DNA from: Haloplanus sp. HW8-1
GTDB taxonomy: Archaea > Halobacteriota > Halobacteria > Halobacteriales > Haloferacaceae
Assembly (NCBI RefSeq): GCF_023703795.1
Contig: NZ_CP098518.1
Coordinates: forward strand, 2,356,001 to 2,420,000
Length of the DNA: 64,000 nucleotides
Direction: 5' to 3'
The notes under the pieces were generated by a model, which was given only the letters and a program-made list of their open reading frames with translations, was not told where the DNA came from and ran no database searches. The position numbers and the translations under genes are program-made. Shown piece by piece: positions 51,707 through 59,402 of the stretch (position 1 is its first letter; each line of letters begins with the position of its first letter).

Positions 51707-51913
51707 TTACTGTCGGACGACGTTCGCCGCGCGAGGCCCCTTGGGTGAGGACTCGATGTCGAACTCGACCTCAGTCCCTTCGGTGAGGTCCTCGCCGCCA
51801 ACGTCCTCCATGTGGAAGAACACGTCCTCGTCGTCGTCGAGGTCGCCGTCGTCAGTCGAAATGAAACCGTAGCCGCCAGTGTCGTTGAAGAAATCAACCG
51901 TACCGTTTGCCAT
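51707..51913 (-). CDS. cspA: Cold-shock domain protein (copy 2)
   Basis: A 68-residue cold-shock domain protein differing from copy 1 at about nine positions, mostly after residue 40 (GEDLTEGTEVEFD). The RNA-binding GGYGFIS and VFFHMEDV are unchanged. The promoter block is also shared. It lies inside the tRNA-Glu element, in opposite orientation to copy 1 outside it, so one copy may derive from the other by transposition or by arrival with the element. Confidence 0.93.
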   Translation of the reverse strand: MANGTVDFFNDTGGYGFISTDDGDLDDDEDVFFHMEDVGGEDLTEGTEVEFDIESSPKGPRAANVVRQ

Positions 51914-51940
51914 TACATACGAACGAAGGGTTGGCTGAGG

Positions 51941-51975
51941 GATAACCCTTCCGAGGGTCAAGGTACCACGACTCT
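51941..51975 (-). promoter_or_regulatory. Conserved cspA promoter block (copy 2)
   Basis: On the minus strand it reads GTCGTGGTACC, CTCGGAA, then GGGTTATC, ending about 28 nt before the ATG. It matches the block upstream of copy 1, showing that the regulatory region was duplicated with the gene. Confidence 0.6.
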
Positions 51976-52076
51976 TGACGCTACATTCGCAGGCCTGCTG
52001 AACTATCAGTTCAGCCTCGGAAAGATGAAACAACGGGTCTGGATGATCGATATCGCCGCTATATTCGGCACCAGTG

Positions 52077-52520
52077 TTAGACTTGGCCGACTACGTCTGC
52101 GAACGCGAAGTTGTCTCGTGCTTCCGTAATTTTGATCCGAACCCGGTCCCCCGGACTGGTGTTCTCGACGAATACGACGTAGCCAGGGGGTATGCGTGCG
52201 ATACCATCCCCTTTCTCACCGATATCCTCGATTTCGACTTCTCGGATCTCGCCTTCATCGACAGGCGGCTGATCGAACTCCGTACTGTTATCCTGTCGCT
52301 GCCGTGTTCCCGACAGTTGACCGGTGAACTCCGACGAGTTGCTACCTACATCTTCTGCGGATCCAACCTCACCGGCTTCGAACAACGTCACTTTGTATCT
52401 CTTCCCCTCCTCCAACGATCCTACCTCGATTTCCTGCTCTGGGATCTCCAAAGTATACGACCCATTTCGGCTCGTTACCCGACTGGTGAACATGCACAGC
52501 AACGAATCTAAAAACTCCAT
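52077..52520 (-). CDS. TRAM-domain RNA-binding protein
   Basis: A 147-residue protein. The N-terminal part (MEFLDSLLCMFTSRVTSRNGSYTLEIPEQEIEVG) is the opening of a haloarchaeal TRAM-protein family. A ~30-residue polar linker follows, then a TRAM domain at ~90-147 (REVEIEDIGEKGDGIARIPPGYVVFV, GDRVRIKITEARDNFAFADVV). TRAM proteins bind RNA; the archaeal TRAM0076 type acts as an RNA chaperone, a role complementary to the nearby cold-shock gene. Start at the second of two adjacent ATGs. Confidence 0.85.
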   Translation of the reverse strand: MEFLDSLLCMFTSRVTSRNGSYTLEIPEQEIEVGSLEEGKRYKVTLFEAGEVGSAEDVGSNSSEFTGQLSGTRQRQDNSTEFDQPPVDEGEIREVEIEDIGEKGDGIARIPPGYVVFVENTSPGDRVRIKITEARDNFAFADVVGQV

Positions 52521-52632
52521 CATCGACGGTATCTCTCCGCACCGTTAAAAACAGTCTGCAGTTTTGAAGGTACCTCTCTCGGGTAGACATGCAATGTGAG
52601 CAGAGAGTAACGGAGATTTCGGCACGAATCCC

Positions 52633-52995
52633 TCATTCATCGAATCCGTGTTTGTACTGTCTCCATTTCAGCAACATCCGTCTCGCCTTCTGGCAGTTGT
52701 CCTTGTGGGCATTGCTCTTCTTGATACGCCAACTCCTGCATCCACTCATCCGCGTGTTCGTGAGTTAGATCAGCGACGTATCGTCTCTCTTGCTCCCAGA
52801 CCCGCCGATAGAACATGTCCATCCGATACGAACTGTCTCGAAGGCATAACCCTCGACCTTGTCCGGGTTCTTCCCGAACGTGAGTAACCATTTGAGACAG
52901 TCCTCACGCTGGGATCGATAGTCAGAAAGCTGACGTTCATTCAGCGATTCCTCGCTTGGCTCCGTGACAACCGTGATACCGTCGAGATCGGTCAT
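52633..52995 (-). pseudogene. Tyrosine-integrase N-terminal remnant with two frameshifts
   Basis: Read 5'-3' on the minus strand, frame 1 gives MTDLDGITVV ... LKWLLTFGKNPDKVEGYAFETVR. Frame 2 continues YRMDMFYRRVWEQERRYVADLTHEHADEWMQELAYQ. A second shift then gives SNAHKDNCQKARRMLLKWRQYKHGF and a stop. Together this is the core-binding (SAM-like) domain of haloarchaeal XerC/D-type integrases. The catalytic domain with the Arg-His-Arg-Tyr residues is absent. Its position directly beside the tRNA-Glu 3' end is where such element-borne integrases normally lie. The element cannot excise by its own enzyme. Confidence 0.78.
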
Positions 52996-53159
52996 GATTC
53001 ACCCCTGAATCTTACGTCGAATGTAGTAGCCGGGGCAACAACATGAACCGCAAGACGGCGTCGGGGTGACACGGATTCGATCACGTGTTTGCCTTGTGGC
53101 ATCGTATTCACCTGTGGTCCGCCACGGGCCAAACCCGCAAGACGAGAAAGGAATTGGAG

Positions 53160-53204
53160 TGCTCCGACAGGGATTCGAACCCTGGTCATTGCCGTGAGAG
53201 GGCA
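53160..53204 (-). repeat. 45-bp direct repeat, tRNA-proximal attachment site
   Basis: Forms the 3' part of the intact tRNA-Glu, including the anticodon loop; the exact duplicate lies 7,004 bases away. Tyrosine recombinases commonly use such anticodon-loop to 3'-end segments as att cores. Confidence 0.9.
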
Positions 53205-53234
53205 ATATGATTGGCCGGACTACACTATCGGAGC
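53160..53234 (-). tRNA. tRNA-Glu (anticodon CTC)
   Basis: A complete cloverleaf. The acceptor stem GCTCCGA pairs with TCGGAGC, with discriminator A. The anticodon stem TTGCC/GGCAA encloses CTCTCAC, so the anticodon is CTC. The T arm is CAGGG-TTCGAAT-CCCTG. CCA is not encoded. The 3' end faces the integrated element, and the 5' part is not duplicated. Confidence 0.95.
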
Positions 53235-53353
53235 CCGTCGACGCACGGGGCGTCGATCACATTCACAGCGAAGGGGTGCCAATATTTAAACTCCACTATA
53301 TCGGTCGACCGGGCGGAGAGTAAAGGGTCTCGGGAACGAGGTGTTCGACGACT

Positions 53354-54085
53354 ATGAGTCTCGAAGACAGCGCGACCGTCGTGACGGGTGCGAGTGCCGG
53401 CATCGGAGAGGCGACCGCCCACGAGTTGGCGAGTCGAGGGGCACGGGTCGCTCTCGCCGCACGGAGCGAGGACCACCTTGAGTCGATTGCCGCCGAGCTG
53501 GAAGCGGAGTACGGCGTCGAGACGCTCGTCGTTCCGACGGACGTCCGCGACGAATCGGCAGTCGAGTCGTTGATCGAGACGGTCGTCGACGCCTTCGGTG
53601 GCCTCGACGTCCTCGTCAACAACGCGGGACTCGGCCGCGGCGGCGAGGTGGCCGACCTCTCGACCGAGGAGTACCGGACAATGATGGACACGAACGTCGA
53701 CGGCACGTTCTTCGCCACGCGGGCGGCGCTCCCGCATCTGTCGGCGTCGGCGGGCAACCTGATCTTCGTCGGGAGTTTCGCGGGGCAGTACCCACGGCCG
53801 TCCAATCCGGTCTACGCCGCGACGAAGTGGTGGGTGCGGGGGTTCGCCCACAGCGTCGAAGCCCAGGTCGGCGCCGACGGGGTCGGCGTCACGGTCGTCA
53901 ACCCGACCGAGGTGCGCACGGAGTTCGGGAGCGAGGAGGGTGACGCCTTCACCGAGCGGTTCGAACCGGGCGAGGTGAGCGAGCCGGCGGAGATCGCGGA
54001 CGCAATCGGGTTCGCCGCCGCCCAGAACCACTCGACGGTCCACGAGATCGACGTCTACCGGCGCGACAAGTTCGAGGGGTGGTAG
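53354..54085 (+). CDS. Short-chain dehydrogenase/reductase
   Basis: A 243-residue classical SDR with TGASAGIGEA, ARSEDHL (NADP-favouring Arg), LVNNAGLGRGG, FVGSFAG (catalytic Ser) and YAATKWW (Tyr-x-x-x-Lys). The C-terminal segment DVYRRDKFEGW resembles the YdfG/serine-dehydrogenase-like branch. It stands alone between tRNA-Glu and a convergent hypothetical operon. The substrate is unknown. Confidence 0.9.
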   Translation: MSLEDSATVVTGASAGIGEATAHELASRGARVALAARSEDHLESIAAELEAEYGVETLVVPTDVRDESAVESLIETVVDAFGGLDVLVNNAGLGRGGEVADLSTEEYRTMMDTNVDGTFFATRAALPHLSASAGNLIFVGSFAGQYPRPSNPVYAATKWWVRGFAHSVEAQVGADGVGVTVVNPTEVRTEFGSEEGDAFTERFEPGEVSEPAEIADAIGFAAAQNHSTVHEIDVYRRDKFEGW

Positions 54086-54098
54086 GGACCGGACGGAC

Positions 54099-54305
54099 TC
54101 ACGCGGAGTCGACCGCGTCGACGCCGGCGGTCGGGGCCACGTGTTTGACCCGCTGCAATCGGCGGGCCGCCGCCTGTGGGGTCGGGGCGGCCTCGCCACT
54201 CGTCGCGAGGACCGTCCCGTCGTCGTCGCGGAGTCGCCACCGGAACCCGCCGGCGTCCGTTTCGAACAGCTGAAACGTCGCCTCGGGGAATCGGGCGTTC
54301 GTCAC
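54099..54305 (-). CDS. HVO_2922/YegP-like small protein
   Basis: A 68-residue protein starting at GTG. ATFQLFETDAGGFRWRLRDDDGTVLATSGEA then AAARRLQRVKHVAP follows the pattern of the HVO_2922 (YegP, DUF1508-like) family, with its F-E-x-x-x-G-x-x-RWRL ... SGE signature. These tiny alpha-beta proteins have no firm function. It lies eight bases downstream of the preceding small gene, at the end of the propeller-kinase operon. The start is uncertain; the longer frame upstream is Arg-rich and non-coding. Confidence 0.7.
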   Translation of the reverse strand: MTNARFPEATFQLFETDAGGFRWRLRDDDGTVLATSGEAAPTPQAAARRLQRVKHVAPTAGVDAVDSA

Positions 54306-54313
54306 GGTCTTCG

Positions 54314-54586
54314 TTACGAGAGCTGTCGCGACCACCAACGAAGCCAATCCGCGAGCGGGCCACGCATCCCGTCGACGTGAACGCGAACGGTCCCGTCGAG
54401 GTGCCAGCGGGCGAACTCCGACTCGGAGTCCATCCGCACGGGGACGTCGACGGTCACGTCCTCGAACGTACACTCCAGTTCTTCTTCCCGATCGATCGCC
54501 GTGTCGAGTACGTCGTCGACGAGGTGGAGCCACGTCTGTTCTTCCCTCGACGCTGCCGGGACTCCGTCGGACGCTTCGTTCGGCAT
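54314..54586 (-). CDS. Conserved hypothetical small acidic protein
   Basis: A 90-residue protein beginning MPNEASDGVPAASREEQTW, continuing with EEELECTFEDVTVDVPVRM and a Trp-rich C-terminus (ADWLRWWSRQLS). Strongly acidic, with no signal peptide and no recognised fold. It lies between the propeller-kinase gene and the HVO_2922-like gene in the same direction, so it is probably co-transcribed. Confidence 0.6.
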   Translation of the reverse strand: MPNEASDGVPAASREEQTWLHLVDDVLDTAIDREEELECTFEDVTVDVPVRMDSESEFARWHLDGTVRVHVDGMRGPLADWLRWWSRQLS

Positions 54587-54690
54587 CGAGTAGAGATGGT
54601 CGTGGGGACGGCTTGTATCTTCGCCTCCACGCGGGACAGGTTTCGTTCGGACGTGTCGCGTCGACGCTTCTCGATCCGACGACCGCCCGC

Positions 54691-57114
54691 TCACCGTTCG
54701 TCGTACAGGTCCCGAAGGTCGTCCCGGAAGTACGCCACGTTGTCGTAGCGGTCGTCCTTTCGCTTGGCGAGGGCGGTCGACAGGATACCGTCCAGTCGCT
54801 TCGGGACGTCGGCCACCTCGCTCGGCGGCGTCGGGCGGTCCTCCAACACCGCCCGCATCACCGTCGTGGGCCGTCCCTCGAACGGGGGTCGCCCGGTGAA
54901 CAGTTGGTAGCAGAGCGCGCCGAGTTGGTAGACGTCGGTGATGTCGTCGGCCGGGCCGTACGCCTCGTCGAACTGCTCGGGGGCGGCGTACTGCGGCGAC
55001 AGTCCCTCGACGCTCCGGGAGTGTTCCAGCAGGTGTCTCGAGAGCCCCCAGTCGGCGACCTTCGGGACGTCCCACGCGTCGTCGACCGAGCGAAACAGGA
55101 CGTTTTCGGGCTTGAGATCGAGGTGGGCGACCCCGCGGCGGTGGGCGTGACGCACGCCCTTCGTCACCGAGATGGCCGTCCAGAGTGCCTGCTCGAAGTC
55201 GAGGTTGCCGGCCCGGTCGCCGAGGTGGCCGGCGTCCATATACTCCATTGCGATCCAGGGGAGGGGTTCGGCGCCGTAGTCGACGACGCCCACGACGTGG
55301 TCGTGGTCGTCGAGTTTGTCCCAGGTCTCGGCCTCCTGCATGAGCCGATCGACCGCGTCCGTATGCAAGGTCCCCTGCATCCGGGGAACCTTGATCGCTA
55401 ACGTCACGTCGCCGTCGGGCGTGGGCAGAGTCGCCCTCGTCACGTCGGCGTTGCCCCCGCCGCCGATGGGTTCCTCGTCGGTCAGGGCGTCGTAGTCGAC
55501 CGAGACGTCGGGCGCCCGCGGAATCGTCTCGGGAACGCGCCGGACGCCGCCCCCCTTTCGACCGTCGTCGTGTGGGTCCTCGGCGCCGCCGGTCGAATCC
55601 GTCCCCTCGTCGTGGCCGGCGGCGGACGCGGTCGCTGCCCCGTTCTCCGCCGGCGGGGCGGCATCCTCCGGGAGTGTACTCGTCGTGGGTCCACCTCCGT
55701 CGGTCCCACTCCGCCTCCGCCACCACAGCGCCCCGAGTCCACCGAGGCCGACGGCCCCGGCGCCCAGCGCCAGTCGGGCAACGCCGTCGTCGTCCTGCCC
55801 GCTCCCCGGGCCGCCGGCCGGACGGTCGGTCGAGGACGGCGAAGGGGTAGACGTCGGCGTCGGCGTCGGCGTCGGCGTCTCCGTCCCCGTCGACGTCGAC
55901 GTGGTACGCGTCGGCGATGCCGCCCCGCTTGCGGTCGTCTGGCCGCCGGAGCCTGACAGGGCGTACAGTCGCTGGTCGTCGCTGCCGACGTAGACGCTGC
56001 CGTTCGCCACCGCCGGCGACGAGGCGACGCTCCCGTCCGTCGCGTGGGCCCACCCCTGGCTGCCGTCGCTCGCTGCCAGCGCGTAGACGCTCCCGTCGCT
56101 ACTGCCGACGTAGACGGTGTCGTCCACGACGGCGGGTGCGCCGGTCACGTTCCCCCCGGCTGCGAACCGCCACCGTACCGTGCCGTCGGCCGCGTCCAGT
56201 GCGTACACCGCATCGAAGTCACTGCCGACGTAGACGGTCCCGTCCGCCACCGCCGGCGACGAGTTCACCTCGAACGCGATCCCGTTCCGGTTCTCGATCG
56301 GGACGTGCCACCGCTCGGTTCCGTCCGCCGCGTTCAGCGCGTGGACGCCGGTCGCGCTCCCGACGTAGACGGTGCCGTCCGCCACCGCCGGTGACGAGTG
56401 AACGCCCCCCTCGGGGCCGTCGACCCACCGTTCGGTCCCGTCGCTCGCGTCGAGCGCGTAGAGTCGGTCGCCGTAGACGGGGACGTAGAGCGTCGTGTCC
56501 ACGATCGCCGGCGACAGCGTACCCTGTTTGTCCGTTCCGGTGTCGTACCGCCACCGCTCGGTTCCGTCGCTCGCGTCGAGCGCGGTCACCGTACCGGCCG
56601 CGCTCGCCACGTGGACGGTGCCGTTCGCCACCGCGGGCGACGACGACACGTACCCGTCGAGGTCGGCCGCCCACCGTTCGCTCCCGTCGGCCGCGTCCAG
56701 TGCGTACGCCGAGTCGTCCCAACAGCCCACGTAGACGGTGTCGTCCGTCACAACCGGGGGGCCGCCCCCGGTGTCGAACACCCACCGGGTGGTCCCGTCT
56801 CCCGCCGCCAGTGCGTAGACGTTCCCGTCCCTGCTGCTCAGATACACCGTATCGCCGTCCACGACCGGTGACGACCGGACCCCGCGCCCGGTTTCGAGCG
56901 TCCACCGTTCGTCCACGTCGACGCTCGGGCCGGTGTTGTCCGGGGCGTGACCCGTGTTGGCGTCGTCGTAACCGAACTGGTGCCAGCCCTCGGTCGAGCG
57001 CTGGGCGGTCCCGACGTCGACCGCCGCGGGGAGTACCGCTCGCCCGACGGTCGCACCCGCCACCACGCCGCCGGTCGCCCGGATGAGGTCCCGCCGCGTT
57101 GCGTCTCGGACCAT
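54691..57114 (-). CDS. Exported PQQ-type propeller fused to a cytoplasmic Ser/Thr protein kinase
   Basis: An 807-residue receptor-like protein. The twin-arginine signal TRRDLIRATGGVVAG is followed by at least seven PQQ/pyrrolo-quinoline-type propeller blades (~45-430; each with V-x-DG-T-V-Y-V-G and ALDA-x-DGTERW). After a Ser/Thr-rich stretch comes one transmembrane helix (~445-465, GAGAVGLGGLGALWW, then basic RRR). The kinase domain covers 535-807: glycine-rich GGGGNADV, Lys575 (AIKV), HLDLKPEN with Asp666, DWG with Asp688 in place of DFG, and APEQ. The catalytic residues are complete. The propeller probably senses an external ligand or cell-wall state. Confidence 0.92.
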   Translation of the reverse strand: MVRDATRRDLIRATGGVVAGATVGRAVLPAAVDVGTAQRSTEGWHQFGYDDANTGHAPDNTGPSVDVDERWTLETGRGVRSSPVVDGDTVYLSSRDGNVYALAAGDGTTRWVFDTGGGPPVVTDDTVYVGCWDDSAYALDAADGSERWAADLDGYVSSSPAVANGTVHVASAAGTVTALDASDGTERWRYDTGTDKQGTLSPAIVDTTLYVPVYGDRLYALDASDGTERWVDGPEGGVHSSPAVADGTVYVGSATGVHALNAADGTERWHVPIENRNGIAFEVNSSPAVADGTVYVGSDFDAVYALDAADGTVRWRFAAGGNVTGAPAVVDDTVYVGSSDGSVYALAASDGSQGWAHATDGSVASSPAVANGSVYVGSDDQRLYALSGSGGQTTASGAASPTRTTSTSTGTETPTPTPTPTSTPSPSSTDRPAGGPGSGQDDDGVARLALGAGAVGLGGLGALWWRRRSGTDGGGPTTSTLPEDAAPPAENGAATASAAGHDEGTDSTGGAEDPHDDGRKGGGVRRVPETIPRAPDVSVDYDALTDEEPIGGGGNADVTRATLPTPDGDVTLAIKVPRMQGTLHTDAVDRLMQEAETWDKLDDHDHVVGVVDYGAEPLPWIAMEYMDAGHLGDRAGNLDFEQALWTAISVTKGVRHAHRRGVAHLDLKPENVLFRSVDDAWDVPKVADWGLSRHLLEHSRSVEGLSPQYAAPEQFDEAYGPADDITDVYQLGALCYQLFTGRPPFEGRPTTVMRAVLEDRPTPPSEVADVPKRLDGILSTALAKRKDDRYDNVAYFRDDLRDLYDER

Positions 57115-57293
57115 CGATTGCGGAGTCCTCACGCCGGGAACTACTAACGCTTTGGTTTCCCCCACGCCATCCGTTTCCGGCACGGTCCGTCCCTCGGAGT
57201 CGAACGACTGGGTCGTCCCCCTCGCGGCTCCGGCGGCGCTCGCCGCCGGCAGGTTCCCCAAGCGCTTTGCCCGCGGCCATCCGACCGTGTCCT

Positions 57294-57956
57294 ATGTCAT
57301 CCGTCGATCCCAGTTCCAGTCAGGGGATCGGTGTGCTGTTCGACCGCCGCGGCCTGAACGCCGCCCTCGGATGGACGTTCGTCGGCGTTCTGACCGTCGC
57401 CGTCGTCGTCGCGACCCTCGGCGGGCGACCGCTCTGGGCCGGGTTCACCCTCGGGCTGATCGCCCTCGCCGTCGCGCCGGCGGTCGCCTTTCGCCGCGTC
57501 GACGCGATGGTTCCCTGGGAGGTGCTCGTGCTCGCGTCCGTCCCCGCCCTGGGGCACGTCCTCATCGTCGGACGGACGGTCGGTGGCGTGACGCTCACGG
57601 GGCGGATCACGACGTACGTCGCCGTCGCGGCCGCCGCACTCATCCTCGCGGTCGAACTCGACGTGTTCACCCCCGTGCGCATGACCGTCTCCTTCGCCGT
57701 GCTGTTCGTAGTCGTCGCCACCGTCGCCACGGCGGGTCTGTGGGCCGAGGCCCGGTGGCTCTCAGATACGCTCCTCGGCACGTCGATCCTACTGGACGGC
57801 CGTCCGGAACACGTCATCGAGGAGGCACTCATGTGGGACTTCGTAGCCGCGACGCTCGCCGGCGTCGTCGCCGGCGTGATCTTCGAGTACTACTTCCGGC
57901 GGTTCGCCGACACCACACCCCGGTATCCGATCGACGACCGAACGGGTGGTGACTGA
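57294..57956 (+). CDS. Multipass membrane protein
   Basis: A 220-residue protein with about six transmembrane helices. An N-terminal soluble cap (MSSVDPSSSQGIGVLFDRRG) is followed by helices and a C-terminal segment VAATLAGVVAGVIFEYYFRRFADTTPR. It is divergent from the propeller-kinase gene and directly upstream of another membrane protein with a similar helix arrangement. No transporter motif is seen; function unknown. Confidence 0.75.
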   Translation: MSSVDPSSSQGIGVLFDRRGLNAALGWTFVGVLTVAVVVATLGGRPLWAGFTLGLIALAVAPAVAFRRVDAMVPWEVLVLASVPALGHVLIVGRTVGGVTLTGRITTYVAVAAAALILAVELDVFTPVRMTVSFAVLFVVVATVATAGLWAEARWLSDTLLGTSILLDGRPEHVIEEALMWDFVAATLAGVVAGVIFEYYFRRFADTTPRYPIDDRTGGD

Positions 57957-57957
57957 G

Positions 57958-58617
57958 ATGCGTCTGCGCGACCGACTCGGCCTGAGCACCCGCCGGCAAC
58001 GACAGCTCTCGCGAGTCATGCAGGTGTCGCTGATCGGCCTCGTCTTCGTCGGCCTCTACGAGGGAAACGCGGGCATCGTCCTCAACGCCGCCATCGGTCT
58101 CGGGGTGACCCACCTCCCGGCGGTGCTCGAACGGGACTACCAGATCTCGATGGACCCCGCACTGACCCTCTGGATCACCGCCGCGGTCTTCCTCCACGCG
58201 CTCGGGACGGCCGGCCTGCCGGGCGCGGCGGTCAACCTCTATCGAAGCGTCTGGTGGTGGGATCACCTGACGCATACGCTGTCGTCCTCGATCGTCGCCG
58301 CGACGGGCTATGCCACCGCGCGGGCCATCGAACTCCACTCCGACGGGGTCTCGCTGCCCGACCGGTTCATGTTCGTGTTCATCCTGCTTTTCGTCCTCGC
58401 GTTCGGCGTCTTCTGGGAGGTTATCGAGTTCGGCGTGACGGTCGTCGCCTCGCTGACGGGCACGCGGAGCATCCTCGTCCAGTACGGCCTCGACGATACG
58501 ATGCTCGACCTCCTGTTCGATACGCTCGGCGGCGTCATCGTCGCCGTGTGGGGGACGGCGCATCTGACCGATCTGGTTGGCGTGCTCTCGGATCGGTTCG
58601 GCCGCACGGACGCCTAG
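57958..58617 (+). CDS. YjdF/DUF2238-like membrane protein
   Basis: A 219-residue protein with about six helices. The conserved His-containing segment SVWWWDHLTHTLSSSIVA, FVFILLFVLAFGVFWEVIEFG and YGLDDTMLDLLFDTLGG are the family signature; His, Glu and Asp residues inside the membrane may bind a metal or carry protons. The ATG follows the previous stop by one base, so the two membrane proteins form an operon. The 3' end overlaps the convergent regulator gene by four bases. Confidence 0.8.
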   Translation: MRLRDRLGLSTRRQRQLSRVMQVSLIGLVFVGLYEGNAGIVLNAAIGLGVTHLPAVLERDYQISMDPALTLWITAAVFLHALGTAGLPGAAVNLYRSVWWWDHLTHTLSSSIVAATGYATARAIELHSDGVSLPDRFMFVFILLFVLAFGVFWEVIEFGVTVVASLTGTRSILVQYGLDDTMLDLLFDTLGGVIVAVWGTAHLTDLVGVLSDRFGRTDA

Positions 58618-59144
58618 TCGCCGCGCTCGCTGACGGCCTGTGCGACCGAGACGGCGACGAAGGCCGTACAGACGACGACGGCGTACCCGAGTCCCGGCAC
58701 GGCGGCGAACGGCCGGACGCCGAGGGCGGCCAAGCCGATCGGCACCGTGGCGGCGGCGGCGGCGGCGAGATACCACCGCCACCACCGGACGTGACGTTTT
58801 CCGGCGACGGCGTCCAGATACGGCAGACAGTCCATCGCCCCGTCTGCGAGTTCGATCTTCCCCGCGCGGCGGTCGTAGGAGACGATGTTTCGGTCCGCGA
58901 GTTTGGGCAAATGCATCTGGTAGAGCGCGGTCTGTACCCGCTTGCGCTGTTTGTACGTGACCGCACTCTGCTCGCAGTCGTTCTCGATCGCGGCGATATA
59001 CTCGCTCAACTCGCGCAGATCGACCGGCCCCTCGTGCTCCCGGAGGTAGTTGATAACCTCCCGGCGCCGCTCGTTTCGCAGTATCGAGAACAGTGCATCT
59101 CGGGAGAGTTCGTCGCTGTCGGCGGGAAAGAGTCGCTGTGACAT
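58614..59144 (-). CDS. Membrane-anchored winged-helix protein (DUF7344-like)
   Basis: A 176-residue protein. The N-terminal winged helix (DALFSILRNERRREVINYLREH, LRELSEYIAAIEN, RKRVQTALYQMHLPKLADRNIV, YDRRAGKIEL) is the haloarchaeal DUF7344-type HTH. Two C-terminal transmembrane helices (~120-145 and ~150-170) follow. It may be a membrane-tethered regulator. A conserved H-L-P-K-L-A-D segment is the recognition-helix region. Convergent with the membrane-protein operon. Confidence 0.83.
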   Translation of the reverse strand: MSQRLFPADSDELSRDALFSILRNERRREVINYLREHEGPVDLRELSEYIAAIENDCEQSAVTYKQRKRVQTALYQMHLPKLADRNIVSYDRRAGKIELADGAMDCLPYLDAVAGKRHVRWWRWYLAAAAAATVPIGLAALGVRPFAAVPGLGYAVVVCTAFVAVSVAQAVSERGD

Positions 59145-59402
59145 CGGTTAGCCGACCTGTGTGACGCCACCGGTGGCATTCGATCCCCGTTCCCCTCGGT
59201 GCATGGTTCTACCCCCATCTTCACACGCCATAGTATTATCTCCTGCCTCGCCACCGCCACTCCTTCGACCCGTATCCGGCCCGACGGACGCCGCTCACGC
59301 CCCGAGCGACGACGGACACTACGATCACACCGTGAGCGACGAGCCGCCATCGTTTCACGAGACGAAACGTTATCCCCGTGGAGCGGCAGCCTACGACGAT
59401 AC

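Larger units (their letters stand above)
46156..53204. mobile_element. ~7.0-kb element integrated in tRNA-Glu (remnant)
   Basis: The 45-bp sequence at 46156-46200 is repeated exactly at 53160-53204, where it forms the 3' part of an intact tRNA-Glu gene. This is the classic footprint of a tyrosine-integrase element that restored the tRNA on one side and left the displaced 3' end on the other. A broken integrase gene lies immediately beside the tRNA. The interior is less GC-rich than flanking DNA and carries a toxin-antitoxin pair, a cold-shock gene and unrecognised genes. No replication or virion gene is visible, so it is either a decayed element or a cargo island. Confidence 0.75.
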
